From Mycobacterium seoulense (GTDB taxonomy: Bacteria; Actinomycetota; Actinomycetes; Mycobacteriales; Mycobacteriaceae), in the NCBI RefSeq assembly GCF_010731595.1, contig NZ_AP022582.1, positions 1,798,001 through 1,862,000 on the forward strand: a stretch of 64,000 nt of DNA, in the 5' to 3' direction. Made by a program: the position numbers and the translations under genes. Below the pieces are notes generated by a model. That model did not search any database. It saw nothing but the letters and a program-made list of their open reading frames with translations, and was not told the DNA's origin. Below, in pieces: positions 8,606-18,096 of this stretch. Position 1 is the stretch's first letter. Every line of letters starts with the position of its first letter.

Positions 8606-9194
8606 CCACATCGCATTAGATCTATTGTTCCGCAGCACATTTAGCGTCAACCAGTGTCATGCCTGATGCGTTGAGCCGTCCATAGCCGACCGAAGCCGCG
8701 CGCCAAAGCGCTGTGCCGTCACTGTACGGCCGGTCGGTTATCCGCGCTGATATTTCCGGGTCACCTGCGGATCGGAGATCATCTCGACCATGTGGCGAAA
8801 GCCGAAAACACCTGATAAATACGCGAACAACGCTATCGCAGCGCCAGGCGATACACAGGCCATGCGGCGGTGCGGCCACGCCCGACGTGGCGGTTATTGA
8901 CTGACCGTACGGTCTAATGCAATAGTGGCTGCGTGGCGAGGGTGGCATGGAGCTGAGAGCACGGTCCCGGAGTGCCGGTCGGAGGGATCACCTGGTCCAC
9001 CGGCGTCGGAAACGAGGTGATGCGGCACGCCGCGGGGGCCTCCGAACATCGCTGCGGCGAAACCGCCCGAGAACAAGTCCCAAGCCGTCCCCGCACTCCT
9101 TGGGTTCGGAATATTCGGCAGTGCAATGCTTTTCGTGCGATGTTCGTTCGACGAACCGACCCGCGAATCGGCGATCACGTGAGGGGCGGCGCGG
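8606..9194. other. Intergenic leader region upstream of mce operon
   Basis: 589 bases with no convincing gene on either strand. Short open frames exist (for example 8947-9198 +) but have arginine-rich compositions typical of GC-rich shadow frames and no ribosome site. The region contains the palindrome at 8903 and a long 3' part (about 270 bases) that may be the 5' leader of the mce transcript. Other operons place a fadD gene here (fadD5 in mce1); none is present. Confidence 0.6.
8903..8914. promoter_or_regulatory. Perfect palindrome between -35- and -10-like hexamers, candidate mce promoter/operator
   Basis: GACCGTACGGTC is a perfect 12-base palindrome. A TTGACT hexamer precedes it directly (8897-8902) and a weak CAATAG/AATAGT -10-like stretch lies about 17 bases on (8920-8926). 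A repressor bound here would block a promoter reading into yrbE about 270 bases downstream. The TetR encoded at 7937 is the natural candidate. Confidence 0.5.
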
Positions 9195-9989
9195 ATGACT
9201 ACCTCGCACATGGTTGCCAGCAAAGTGGGCAGCAGAATCCGGCCCGGCACGGAAGTGGCCGGCGGGTTCTTCCGGATGTGCGTGCTGACCGGCAAAGCGC
9301 TGAGGCAGCCGTTCGAGTGGCGCGAGTTCATCTGGAACGGCTGGTTTCTGATGCGGGTGTCGCTGCTGCCCACCATCGCGGTGTCCATCCCGGAAACCGT
9401 GCTGCTCATCTTCACGCTCAACCTGCTGCTGGCCGAGATCGGCGCCGCCGACGTCTCCGGTGCCGGCGCCGCGATCGGCGCGGTCACCCAGCTCGGCCCG
9501 ATCGTGACCGTGCTGGTGGTCGCCGGCGCGGGCGGCACGGCCATCTGCGCCGACCTCGGTGCGCGAACCATCCGCGAGGAAATCGATGCGCTCGAGGTGC
9601 TCGGCATCGACCCGATCCACCGGCTGGTGGTGCCCCGTGTCGTCGCCTCGACACTCGTCGCGGTGCTGCTCAACGGCCTCGTGGTCGCCGTCGGCCTGGG
9701 GGGCGGCTACCTGTTCAGCGTGTATCTGCAGAACGTCTCGAGCGGCGCCTACCTCTCCACGTTGACGGCGCTCACCGGCCTGCCCGAGGTGGTGATCGCG
9801 TTCGTCAAGGCCGCGACGTTCGGCCTGATCGCCGGCCTGGTCGGCTGTTACCGGGGGCTGATCGTCCGCGGCGGATCCAAGGGTTTGGGCACCGCCGTCA
9901 ACGAGACGGTGGTGCTGTGTTTCATCGCGCTGTTCGCGGTGAACGCCGCGCTGACCACCATCGGTGTCCGCTTCGGGACGGGGCGTTGA
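9195..9989 (+). CDS. YrbE-A, Mce-transporter permease subunit
   Basis: A 264-residue MlaE/YrbE-type integral membrane permease, first gene of the mce operon. It has five to six hydrophobic segments and the conserved cytoplasmic motif IREEIDALEVLGIDP near residue 130, which in this family contacts the MceG/Mkl-type ATPase (not encoded here). Together with YrbE-B it should form the inner-membrane channel through which lipids captured by the Mce proteins pass into the cell. The start is ATG 9195, with a modest GAGGGG 8 bases upstream. The next gene begins one base after the stop. Confidence 0.92.
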   Translation: MTTSHMVASKVGSRIRPGTEVAGGFFRMCVLTGKALRQPFEWREFIWNGWFLMRVSLLPTIAVSIPETVLLIFTLNLLLAEIGAADVSGAGAAIGAVTQLGPIVTVLVVAGAGGTAICADLGARTIREEIDALEVLGIDPIHRLVVPRVVASTLVAVLLNGLVVAVGLGGGYLFSVYLQNVSSGAYLSTLTALTGLPEVVIAFVKAATFGLIAGLVGCYRGLIVRGGSKGLGTAVNETVVLCFIALFAVNAALTTIGVRFGTGR

Positions 9990-9990
9990 C

Positions 9991-10863
9991 ATGACCGCAG
10001 CCACCGGGGTTCCCGCACGGCATCTCCACTTCCCGCGGGCCGCCCTCAGCCGATACGGCGAAGCGCCCGACAGGGTGCTGGTCGAGATCGGGCAAATGGT
10101 CTGGTTCGCCCTGACCGCAGTCGGGCAGATCCCCTTCGCCCTGCACCGTTACCGCAGGGAGCTGTTGAGGATGGTTGCCCAGATGGGAATGGGCACCGGC
10201 GCGATGGCCGTGGTAGGTGGCACCGCGGCCATCGTCGGCTTTATCACCCTGTCCGCGGGCTCTCTGGTCGCCATCCAGGGCTACGCGACGCTGGGCAATA
10301 TCGGCGTGGAGGCCTTCACGGGATTTCTGGCCGCACTGGTCAACGTGCGGTTTGTGGCGCCGGTGGCCGCCGGCCAGGCGCTGGCCGCCACGGTCGGCGC
10401 GGGTGCCACCGCCGAACTGGGCGCCATGCGGATCAGCGAAGAGATCGACGCGCTGGAGGTGATGAGTATCCGGTCGGTCGCCTACCTGGCGTCGACCCGG
10501 GTCGTGGCCGGTCTGATCGTCATCATCCCGCTCTACGGGCTGGCGATGACCATGGCCTTCCTGTCCCAGCAGGTCACCACGGTCTTCTTCTACGGGCAGT
10601 CCCTCGGCACGTACAACCACTACTTCCACACCTTCCTGCGCCTGAACGACGTGGCCTGGTCATTCGCAGAGGTGATCCTGGTTGCCGTGGTCGTCATGAC
10701 CACCCACTGCTACTACGGCTACACCGCCACCGGCGGGCCGGTCGGCGTTGGTGAAGCGGTCGGCCGGTCGATGCGGCTGTCCTTGATCACGATCGTGGTG
10801 GTGGTCGTGCTGACCGCGATGGCCGTGTACGGCAAGACTCCGAACTTCAACCTCACGGTGTAG
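9991..10863 (+). CDS. YrbE-B, Mce-transporter permease subunit
   Basis: A 290-residue second MlaE/YrbE-type permease. The EEIDALEVMSI motif is present near residue 150, again the expected ATPase-coupling helix, with hydrophobic segments on both sides and a final helix ending …VYGKTPNFNLTV. ATG 9991 directly follows the YrbE-A stop (TGA 9987-9989), so translation is coupled. The upstream in-frame extension to 9964 is rejected because it lies inside YrbE-A. It works as a heterodimer with YrbE-A. Confidence 0.92.
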   Translation: MTAATGVPARHLHFPRAALSRYGEAPDRVLVEIGQMVWFALTAVGQIPFALHRYRRELLRMVAQMGMGTGAMAVVGGTAAIVGFITLSAGSLVAIQGYATLGNIGVEAFTGFLAALVNVRFVAPVAAGQALAATVGAGATAELGAMRISEEIDALEVMSIRSVAYLASTRVVAGLIVIIPLYGLAMTMAFLSQQVTTVFFYGQSLGTYNHYFHTFLRLNDVAWSFAEVILVAVVVMTTHCYYGYTATGGPVGVGEAVGRSMRLSLITIVVVVVLTAMAVYGKTPNFNLTV

Positions 10864-10868
10864 CCGCC

Positions 10869-12176
10869 ATGACCGCCCCCGTGAAGCAGAACCCGCAGCG
10901 CATCCCGCCGTATCGGACGGCGGCTTTGGTGTTCTTGTTGGTCGCTGCGGCGGTGCTGGGGTTCGTGTGGTTGCAGTTTCGCGGCGAGCTCTCGCCGACA
11001 ACACGTTTGACGATGTTGGCTCCCCGTGCCGGTTTGGTGATGGATCCGGGGTCGAAGGTCACCTACAACGGCGTGGAAATCGGCCGGGTGGCCACCATCT
11101 CGGAGGTCGAGCGCGACGGATCACCGGCGGCCAAGTTCGTCTTGAACGTGAATCCGAAGTACATCGAGTTCATTCCGGCCAACGTGGATGCCAACATCAG
11201 GGCGACCACCGTGTTCGGCAACAAGTACGTGTCGTTGACATCGCCCAAAAACCCTGCACCGCAACCCATTACACCGCAGCACGTAATCGATGCCAGGTCG
11301 GTGACAACCGAGTTCAATACGCTGTTCGAGACGCTCACCGCGATCACGGAAAAGATCGATCCGGTCAAGCTGAACCTGACGCTGGCGGCGGCCGCGCAGG
11401 CGTTGACCGGGCTGGGCGACAAATTCGGGCAGTCGATCGTCAACGCCAACGCCATCCTCGACGACATCAATCCGCAGATGCCGCAGATCCGGCATGACAT
11501 TCAGCGGCTGGCGGACCTGGGCGACGTCTACACCAAGGCCGCGCCGGATCTGCTCGACGCCCTCAACAACGCGGTGGTCACCGCGCGCACGGTGCACCGG
11601 CAGGAAAGCGACCTGGATGCGGCGTTGTTGGCCGCGGCCGGGTTGGGCAACACCGGCGCAGACATCTTCGCCCGCGGCGGGCCCTACCTGCAGCGTGGGG
11701 CCGCCGATCTGGTGCCCACGGCCCAGCTGCTCGACACCTACAGCCCCGAGTTCTTCTGCACCATCCGCAACTACTACGACGAGGAACCCGCGGCGTACGC
11801 GACGACCGGCGGCGGCAACGGTTACGCGCTGAGAACCATGACCGAGCTGACGTCGGGGTTGGGCGGCATCCTGACGCTCCCGGGGCTGGCCGGCACCGCG
11901 GCCACCATGGGCCTCCTCGGGCTCGCCGGGCTGGTCGGCGGCGCGCCGAATCCTTTTGTGTATCCGGACAATCTGCCGCGGGTGAACGCCCGCGGCGGCC
12001 CGGGGGGCGCGCCGGGCTGCTGGCAGGCCATCACCCATGACCTGTGGCCGGCGCCGAGTCTGGTGGTGGACACGGGCGCCAGCCTCGCGCCGTACAACCA
12101 CCTAGAAACCGGCTCACCGTACGCGATCGAGTACGTGTGGGGCCGCCAGGTCGGGGACAACACGATCAACCCATGA
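10869..12176 (+). CDS. MceA, mammalian-cell-entry family protein
   Basis: A 435-residue Mce protein. It has an N-terminal signal-anchor helix (AALVFLLVAAAVLGFVWLQF), the MCE domain at about residues 40-125 (LTMLAPRAGLVMDPGSKVTYNGVEIGRV…), then a long helical region, and a C-terminus SPYAIEYVWGRQVGDNTINP. From memory, that tail and …NARGGPGGAPGCWQ match Mce1A/Mce2A-type proteins closely, so this is a mce1/mce2-like locus. Mce proteins form a hexameric periplasmic tunnel for lipids. The stop overlaps the mceB start by ATGA. The gene looks fully intact, unlike the next two. Confidence 0.93.
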   Translation: MTAPVKQNPQRIPPYRTAALVFLLVAAAVLGFVWLQFRGELSPTTRLTMLAPRAGLVMDPGSKVTYNGVEIGRVATISEVERDGSPAAKFVLNVNPKYIEFIPANVDANIRATTVFGNKYVSLTSPKNPAPQPITPQHVIDARSVTTEFNTLFETLTAITEKIDPVKLNLTLAAAAQALTGLGDKFGQSIVNANAILDDINPQMPQIRHDIQRLADLGDVYTKAAPDLLDALNNAVVTARTVHRQESDLDAALLAAAGLGNTGADIFARGGPYLQRGAADLVPTAQLLDTYSPEFFCTIRNYYDEEPAAYATTGGGNGYALRTMTELTSGLGGILTLPGLAGTAATMGLLGLAGLVGGAPNPFVYPDNLPRVNARGGPGGAPGCWQAITHDLWPAPSLVVDTGASLAPYNHLETGSPYAIEYVWGRQVGDNTINP

Positions 12177-12599
12177 AAATCACCGGCTCCGCTATCAAGC
12201 TCGGCATCGTCTCGCTGGTGCTGCTGCTGATCACCGTGTCGATCGTCGTGGTGTTCGCGCAGATGCGATTCAACAGCACCAACAGCTATCACGCGGAGTT
12301 CAGGAATGCCACCGGGCTGAAGAACGGCCAGTTCGTCCGCGCCGCCGGGGTGGAGATCGGCAAGGTCAAAGACGTACGGCTGATCGAAGGGGGGCAGCGG
12401 GTCCGGGTGGACTTCGACGTCGACCGCTCGATACCGCTCTACCAGTCGACGACGGCGCAGATCCGCTACCTCAACCTGTTCGCCGACCGCTACCTCGAAC
12501 TCAAGCGCGGCGACGGTGAGGGCTCTGACCGGGTCCTGCCGCCGGGCGGCTCCATCCCACTGTCCCGAACTTCACCGGCGCTGGATCTCGACGCCCTAT
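12173..12599 (+). pseudogene. mceB, 5' fragment (signal anchor plus MCE domain only)
   Basis: The gene starts normally: ATG 12173 overlapping mceA, MKITGSAIKLGIVSLVLLLI anchor, and MCE domain …GLKNGQFVRAAGVEIGKVKDVRLI… through the strand PPGGSIPLSRTSPALDLDAL. After about 140 residues homology to MceB stops. From 12591 the DNA reads instead as the middle of MceC in another frame (TPYQLLD…). MceB proteins are normally about 340 residues, so roughly 200 C-terminal residues are missing. The original frame runs on without a stop to 13453, but those residues are out-of-frame mceC. A deletion, or an assembly collapse, is the simplest reading. Confidence 0.85.
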
Positions 12600-13800
12600 C
12601 AGCTGCTGGACCGGACGCGGCCGTTTCGACGATCACCAAGCCGCTGCCGCGCACCGCGAACTCGGCGATATCGATGACACGTCAAGCAGTCGCTGAATGT
12701 CTTGTCGCAGACCGTCGATCAGACCTACCCGCATCTGAGCGCCGCGCTCGACGGGCTCACGAAGTTCTCCGACAGCATCGGTGCAGAACGCCCGACGAAG
12801 CAGATCACACCCGGTCACTCACGGTGCGCATCCAGGCCCACCAGGTGGCCAGTGTGCTCGGTGATCGCAGCGAACAGATCAACCGGTTGTTGGTCAACAC
12901 GAAGACGCTGCTGGCCGCGTTCAACGAACGTGGCCACGCCATCGGCACCTGTGTGCAGAACAGATTTCGGCGCTGGCCGAGGTGGCACGGGGCTTCATCA
13001 ACGACAACCCGAACCTCAATCCCGTGCTGGAGCAGTTGCGGGCCATCAGTGACGTGCTGGTGGCGCGCAAAGACGACCTGGCTCAGACCCTCACGTACGT
13101 CAGCCAGTTCGCCGCATCGCTCGGGGAATCCGTCGCGTCGGGGCCGTACTTCAAGATCGTCCTGTCCAACCTGCTGCCGTATTGGATCTTGCAGCCGTTC
13201 GTCGACGCCGCCTTCAAGAAGCGCGGCATCGACCCGGAAGACTTCTGGCGCAGCGCCGGTCTTCCCGAGTTCCGCTGGCCCGACCCCAACGGCACCCGGT
13301 TCCCCAACGGGGCGCCGCCGCCCGCACCTCCGGTGCTGGAAGGGACCCCGGATCATCCGGGACCGGCCGTCCCGCCGGGAACGGCGTGTTCGTACACACC
13401 ACCGGCCGACGCGCTGCCGCGGCCGGGGAATCCGTTGCCCTGCGCGGGCGTAGGCGTCGGCCCGTTCGGCGGCAGTTTCCCGGCACCGATCGACGTCGCC
13501 GCTTCGCCGCCGAACCCGAACGGCCTGCCACCGACACCGGGAATCCCCATCGCCGGGCGGCCGGGGGATCCGCCACCGGACGTCCCTGGCATACCGGTGC
13601 CGCTGCCCGCCCAAGCACCGCCGGGCGCGCGCACCGAAAATCTGCAACCCGCGGGCCCCACGCCGCCACCGTCGACCTTCGCACCCGGGCTACCGCCGGG
13701 GCCGCCCGCGCCGCCGGGACCGGGACAGCAGTTGCCGGCGCCGTTCATCAATCCCGGCGGCACGGGAGGTAGCGGCATCACGGGAGGTAGCCAGAATTGA
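12591..13800 (+). pseudogene. mceC, 3' fragment with several frameshifts
   Basis: MceC-type sequence begins abruptly at 12591 (TPYQLLD) without its start, anchor helix or MCE domain, about 130 residues short at the N-terminus. Homology then moves between frames. NVLSQTVDQTYPHLSAALDG is read from about 12696 in one frame. VASVLGDRSEQINRLLVNT at about 12846-12902 is in a second. From about 12964 to the stop a third frame holds RGFINDNPNLNPVLEQLR…, WILQPFVDAAFKKRGIDPE and the proline-rich tail. At least three net frame changes, plus small indels around 12610-12680, lie within 400 bases. No single polypeptide can be MceC here. The downstream TTG start of mceD overlaps the stop. Confidence 0.85.
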
Positions 13801-15353
13801 GCAGCGTCTTCAATGTCCGCCACCTGCGCCCCCGAAACGTCATCGGAGCACTGGTGGTGCTGCTGGGCCTGGTCGCCGGGTTCGTCGGCTGGCAGCTGTA
13901 CCAGAACCTGACCACCAACACCGTGGTCGCTTACCTCCCGGCGGCGAATGCGCTCTATTCCGGGGACAAAGTCCAGATCATGGGCGTTCGGGTGGGTTCA
14001 GTCGACAAGATCGAACCGGCCGGCGACAAGATGAAGGTGACGTTTCACTACGAGAACAAGTACAAGGTGCCCGCCAACGCGTCCGCCGTGGTCGTCAACC
14101 CCACCCTGGTGGCGTCGCGCAGCATCCAGCTGGAACCGCCGTACAGAGGTGGCCCGGTGATGGGCAACCACGCCGTGATCCCCATCGAGCGCACCCAGGT
14201 GCCGACGGAGTGGGACGAACTGCGGGACAGCGTCGCCACCATCATCTCCAAACTCGGCCCGACACCGGAGCAACCCAAGGGTCCGTTCGGAGAGGCGATC
14301 GAGTCGTTCGCCGACGGGCTGGCCGGTAAGGGCAAGCAGATCAATACGACGTTGAACAGCCTGTCGCGGTCGTTGACCGCGCTGAACGAGGGCCGCGGCG
14401 ACTTCTTCGCAGTGGTGCGCAGCCTGGCCCAGTTCGTCAACGCCCTGCACAAAGACGACCAGCAATTCGTCGCGCTCAACAAGAATCTGGCCCAGTTCAC
14501 CGACAAGCTGACCGGTTCCGACCGGGACCTCGCCAATGCGATACAGCAGTTCGACAGCCTGCTCTCCACGCTGCGTCCGTTCTTGGACAAGAACCGCGGG
14601 GTGCTCGCGCACGACGTCGACAACCTCGCCACCCTGACCACCACGCTGGTCCAACCCGATCCGCTGAACGGATTGGAGACGGCCCTGCACGTCCTGCCGA
14701 CGCTGGAGACGAACCTCAGCCAGATCTATCACCCGTCGCACGGCGCCGTCATGTCCATCCCGGCGATCCCGAACTTCGCGAACCCGATGCAGTTCGTCTG
14801 CAGCATGATTCAGGCCGGTAGCCGGCTGGGCTATCAGGATTCCGCCGAACTGTGTGCGCAATACCTGGCGCCGATCCTCGATGCCATCAAGTTCAATTAC
14901 CTGCCGTTCGGCCTGAACCTGTTCAGCACCGCCGAGGCGCTGCCCAAGGAAGTCGCCTACTCCGAGGCCCGGCTGCAGCCGCCCAACGGGTACAAGGACA
15001 CCACGGTGCCCGGGATCTGGGTGCCCGATACACCGTTGTCGCACCGCAACACTCAGCCCGGCTGGGTTGTCGCACCGGGCATGCAGGGCACGCAGGTCGG
15101 GCCGGTCACGGGGGGCCTGCTGACGCCCGCGTCTCTGGCCGAACTGATGGGCGGCCCGGACAGTCCGCCCCCGCCCTCGGGATTGCAGACCCCGCCGGGA
15201 CCGCCCAACGCCTACGACGAGAACCCGGTGGTGCCACCCATCGGCCTGCAGGCCCCGCAGGTGCCGATCCCGCCACCGCCACCGGCGCCGGGTGTGGTCC
15301 CGGGCCCGGTCGCACCCACACCGGCGGCCGCGTCGACAGGAGCGGGATCATGA
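13797..15353 (+). CDS. MceD, mammalian-cell-entry family protein
   Basis: A 518-residue Mce protein. It has a signal-anchor helix at residues 13-33, the MCE domain around 40-120 (…ALYSGDKVQIMGVRVGSVDKI…), then a long coiled helical stretch with repeated SL/AL heptads (about 170-290), and a proline-rich C-terminal tail from about 440 (PPPPSGLQTPPGPP… PIPPPPPAPG). The start is TTG 13797, overlapping the mceC stop (TTGA) and preceded by GGGAGG at 13784-13789. This coupling depends on translation of the damaged mceC upstream, which may lower MceD output. Confidence 0.9.
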   Translation: MSSVFNVRHLRPRNVIGALVVLLGLVAGFVGWQLYQNLTTNTVVAYLPAANALYSGDKVQIMGVRVGSVDKIEPAGDKMKVTFHYENKYKVPANASAVVVNPTLVASRSIQLEPPYRGGPVMGNHAVIPIERTQVPTEWDELRDSVATIISKLGPTPEQPKGPFGEAIESFADGLAGKGKQINTTLNSLSRSLTALNEGRGDFFAVVRSLAQFVNALHKDDQQFVALNKNLAQFTDKLTGSDRDLANAIQQFDSLLSTLRPFLDKNRGVLAHDVDNLATLTTTLVQPDPLNGLETALHVLPTLETNLSQIYHPSHGAVMSIPAIPNFANPMQFVCSMIQAGSRLGYQDSAELCAQYLAPILDAIKFNYLPFGLNLFSTAEALPKEVAYSEARLQPPNGYKDTTVPGIWVPDTPLSHRNTQPGWVVAPGMQGTQVGPVTGGLLTPASLAELMGGPDSPPPPSGLQTPPGPPNAYDENPVVPPIGLQAPQVPIPPPPPAPGVVPGPVAPTPAAASTGAGS

Positions 15354-16552
15354 CGGGCGCGCGTGACAAGAGGGCGCTGAAGGCGCTGTGCGCGTTCGGT
15401 TCTCGCACTCGGCACCGAGCCTGGAAGGGGCTGGCACTGTTGAGCGCCGCTGCGGTGCTGACGTCGTGCGCGAAGTGGCACGGAATTGCGAACGTGCCGA
15501 TGCCCGGCGGCCCGGGCTCTGGGCCCGGCTCCTACACCGTCTACGTGCAGCTGCCGGACACGTTGGCGCTCAACGACAACAGCCGGGTGCGGGTCGCCGA
15601 CGTCTTTGTCGGCACGGTGCGCGCTATCGAACTGAAGAACTGGGTGGCGACGCTGACGTTACATCTGGGCAAGGAAGTCAAGTTGCCCAAGAACGCGACC
15701 GCCAAGATCGGGCAGACCAGCCTTCTGGGTTCTCAGCACGTGGAGCTGGCCGCGCCGCCCAACCCGTCGCCGGAACCACTGCGGGACGGCGACACCATCC
15801 CGCTGAAGAATTCGTCCACCTACCCCACGACCGAGCAGACGCTGGCAAGTCTGGCCATCGTGCTGCGCGGCGGGGGCATCCCGAACCTCGAAGTGCTGCA
15901 GAACGAGGTCTACAACATCGTGAACGGTCGGGCCGAGCAGATCCGTGCCTTCCTCGGCAAGCTGGACACCTTCACCGCCCGACTCGACGAGCAACGCGCT
16001 GACATCACCCGAGCCATCGATTCCACCAACCGGTTGCTGGCGTATGTGGGTCCCCGCTCGGATGTCCTGGATCGCGTCCTCACCGAATTCCCGCCGCTAC
16101 TCAAGCATTTCGCCGACAAACAGAACCTTCTGATCAACGCGGTCGACGCGACGGGACGGCTCAGCCAGCTTGCCGATCAATACCTGTCGGCCTCGCGCGG
16201 CGACATCCACCAGGACCTGTTGTCGTTGCAGTGCCCACTGCGGGAACTCGGCCGCGCGGCACCGTATCTGATTCGCGCACTCAAGCTGATCCTCGTCCGG
16301 CCGTTCGACATCGACTCCGTGCCCAAGGCGTTCCGCGGCGACTACTTCAACCTGTCGCTGACGCTGGACCTGACCATGAGCGCCGTCGACAACGCGGTCC
16401 TCACCGGGACCGGCTTCTCGGGAGCGCTGCGCGCGCTCGAGCAATCGTGGGGCCGCGACCCCGAAACGATGATCCCCGACGTCCGGTACACGCCGAACCC
16501 CAACGACGCCCCGGGCGGACCGCTGGTCGAGAGGGCGGACCGGCAATGCTGA
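15350..16552 (+). CDS. MceE, Mce-family lipoprotein (LprK-like)
   Basis: A 400-residue Mce protein with a lipoprotein signal: basic N-terminus, hydrophobic stretch LALLSAAAVLTSC, and lipobox Cys near residue 40. The MCE domain follows (YTVYVQLPDTLALNDNSRVRVADVFVGTVR…), then a helical region and a short C-terminus. In mce operons the E subunit is the lipid-anchored member of the heterohexamer. ATG 15350 overlaps the mceD stop by four bases. No lesion was seen. Confidence 0.92.
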   Translation: MTGARDKRALKALCAFGSRTRHRAWKGLALLSAAAVLTSCAKWHGIANVPMPGGPGSGPGSYTVYVQLPDTLALNDNSRVRVADVFVGTVRAIELKNWVATLTLHLGKEVKLPKNATAKIGQTSLLGSQHVELAAPPNPSPEPLRDGDTIPLKNSSTYPTTEQTLASLAIVLRGGGIPNLEVLQNEVYNIVNGRAEQIRAFLGKLDTFTARLDEQRADITRAIDSTNRLLAYVGPRSDVLDRVLTEFPPLLKHFADKQNLLINAVDATGRLSQLADQYLSASRGDIHQDLLSLQCPLRELGRAAPYLIRALKLILVRPFDIDSVPKAFRGDYFNLSLTLDLTMSAVDNAVLTGTGFSGALRALEQSWGRDPETMIPDVRYTPNPNDAPGGPLVERADRQC

Positions 16553-18096
16553 CCCGGTTCATCAAGCGTCAACTGGTGATGTTCGCCGTCCTGACTGCGA
16601 TCACGGCGGTCGCGCTGGGCTGGTACTACTTGCAGATCCCCAGCGCGGTGGGGATCGGCCAGTACACATTGAATGCGGACCTGCCCGCGTCGGGCGGTCT
16701 GTACAAGACGTCCAACGTGACCTACCGCGGTGAAACCATCGGCACGGTCACCGCCGTCGAGCCGACCAAGACCGGCGCGCGGGTGACCATGAGCATCGGG
16801 GACCGCTACAAGATTCCGGTCGACGCGTCGGCGAACGTGCATTCGGTGTCGGCGGTCGGTGAGCAGTATCTGGACCTGGTGTCGGTCGGCAACCCCGGCC
16901 GATACTTCTCGCCGGGACAGACCATCACCAAGGGCACGGTGCCCACCGAGATCGGGCCGGCGCTGGACGCGGCCAACCGCGGGCTTGCCGTGCTGCCCAA
17001 GGACAAGATCGCCTCGCTGCTCGACGAAACGGCCCAGGCTGTCGGTGGATTGGGCCCCGCGCTGCAGCGGCTGGTGGACGCGACCCAGGCGATCGCCGGT
17101 GACTTCAAGACCAACATCGCCGACGTCAACGACATCATCCAAAACTCCGGGCCGATCATCGACAGCCAGGTCGACTCCGGTGACTCGATCGAGCGCTGGT
17201 CGCACAACCTGAACATCCTGGCCGCGCAGAGCGCGGAAAACGACCAGCACGTGCAAAGCATCCTGACCCAAGCCGCGCCGACGGCCGATCAGGTCAACGA
17301 GGTGTTCAGCGACGTCCGCGAGTCGCTGCCGCAGACACTGGCCAATCTCGAGATCGTGCTCGACATGCTCAAGCGCTACCACAAGGGCGTCGAGCAACTG
17401 CTGGTGGCCTATCCGCAGGGCGCCTCGGAAGGCCAGGCGGTCACGGCGGCTTTCCCCGGCTACGCGTCGCTCGGCACGTCGCTGACGATCAACCAGCCCC
17501 CGCCGTGCCTGACCGGGTTTCTCCCGGCATCTCAATGGCGGTCCCCCGCTGACACCAGCCTGGCGCCGATGCCGTCCGGAACCTATTGCAAGATCCCGCA
17601 GGACACTCCCGCCAACGCCGTGCGCGGCGCACGCAACCTTCCGTGTGTCGATGTCCCCGGTAAACGCGCCGCGACGCCGCGCGAGTGCCGCGACCCCAAG
17701 CCATACGTCCCGCTGGGCACCAACCCCTGGTACGGCGAACCGAACCAGATCCTGACGTGCCCGGCGCCCGCCGCGCGTTGCGACCAGCCGGTGAAACCGG
17801 GCCAGGTCATACCCGCGCCGTCGGTCAACAACGGCCTCAACCCAGCGCCCTCCGACCGCGTGGCGGGGACACCGCCGCCCGTCAGCGATGCGCTGCAGAG
17901 GCCGGGATCGGGAACCGTCGAATGCAATGGGCAGCAACCCAATCCGTGCGTTTACACCCCCGCCGGTCCTCCCCCGGCCGTTTACCTTCCTCAGAGCGGC
18001 GAATTGGTAGGGCCCGACGGCGCCAAGTACACGGTCGAGAATTCGAGTAAGACAGGAGACGACGGATGGAAGGACATGCTGGCACCGCGCGGCTGA
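16546..18096 (+). CDS. MceF, mammalian-cell-entry family protein
   Basis: A 516-residue final Mce subunit. It has an anchor helix LVMFAVLTAITAVALGWYYL, the MCE domain with GLYKTSNVTYRGETIGTV, and a helical middle. A long C-terminal tail (about residues 320-516) carries many prolines and eight or so cysteines, which could form disulfides outside the membrane. It overlaps mceE by seven bases. Its last 31 bases overlap the Phd-like gene that follows, which has its own AGGAGAC ribosome site inside mceF. Confidence 0.92.
   Translation: MLTRFIKRQLVMFAVLTAITAVALGWYYLQIPSAVGIGQYTLNADLPASGGLYKTSNVTYRGETIGTVTAVEPTKTGARVTMSIGDRYKIPVDASANVHSVSAVGEQYLDLVSVGNPGRYFSPGQTITKGTVPTEIGPALDAANRGLAVLPKDKIASLLDETAQAVGGLGPALQRLVDATQAIAGDFKTNIADVNDIIQNSGPIIDSQVDSGDSIERWSHNLNILAAQSAENDQHVQSILTQAAPTADQVNEVFSDVRESLPQTLANLEIVLDMLKRYHKGVEQLLVAYPQGASEGQAVTAAFPGYASLGTSLTINQPPPCLTGFLPASQWRSPADTSLAPMPSGTYCKIPQDTPANAVRGARNLPCVDVPGKRAATPRECRDPKPYVPLGTNPWYGEPNQILTCPAPAARCDQPVKPGQVIPAPSVNNGLNPAPSDRVAGTPPPVSDALQRPGSGTVECNGQQPNPCVYTPAGPPPAVYLPQSGELVGPDGAKYTVENSSKTGDDGWKDMLAPRG

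Noticed and set aside
8947..9198. Short plus-strand open frame before the mce operon
   Set aside because: Arginine-rich composition, no ribosome site and no recognisable motif; typical GC-rich shadow frame.
12173..13453. One continuous open frame that could be read as a single MceB/MceC fusion protein
   Set aside because: Beyond 12591 this frame matches MceC only in short pieces and is otherwise out of register. The true MceC residues move through three frames, so a functional fusion is not supported.
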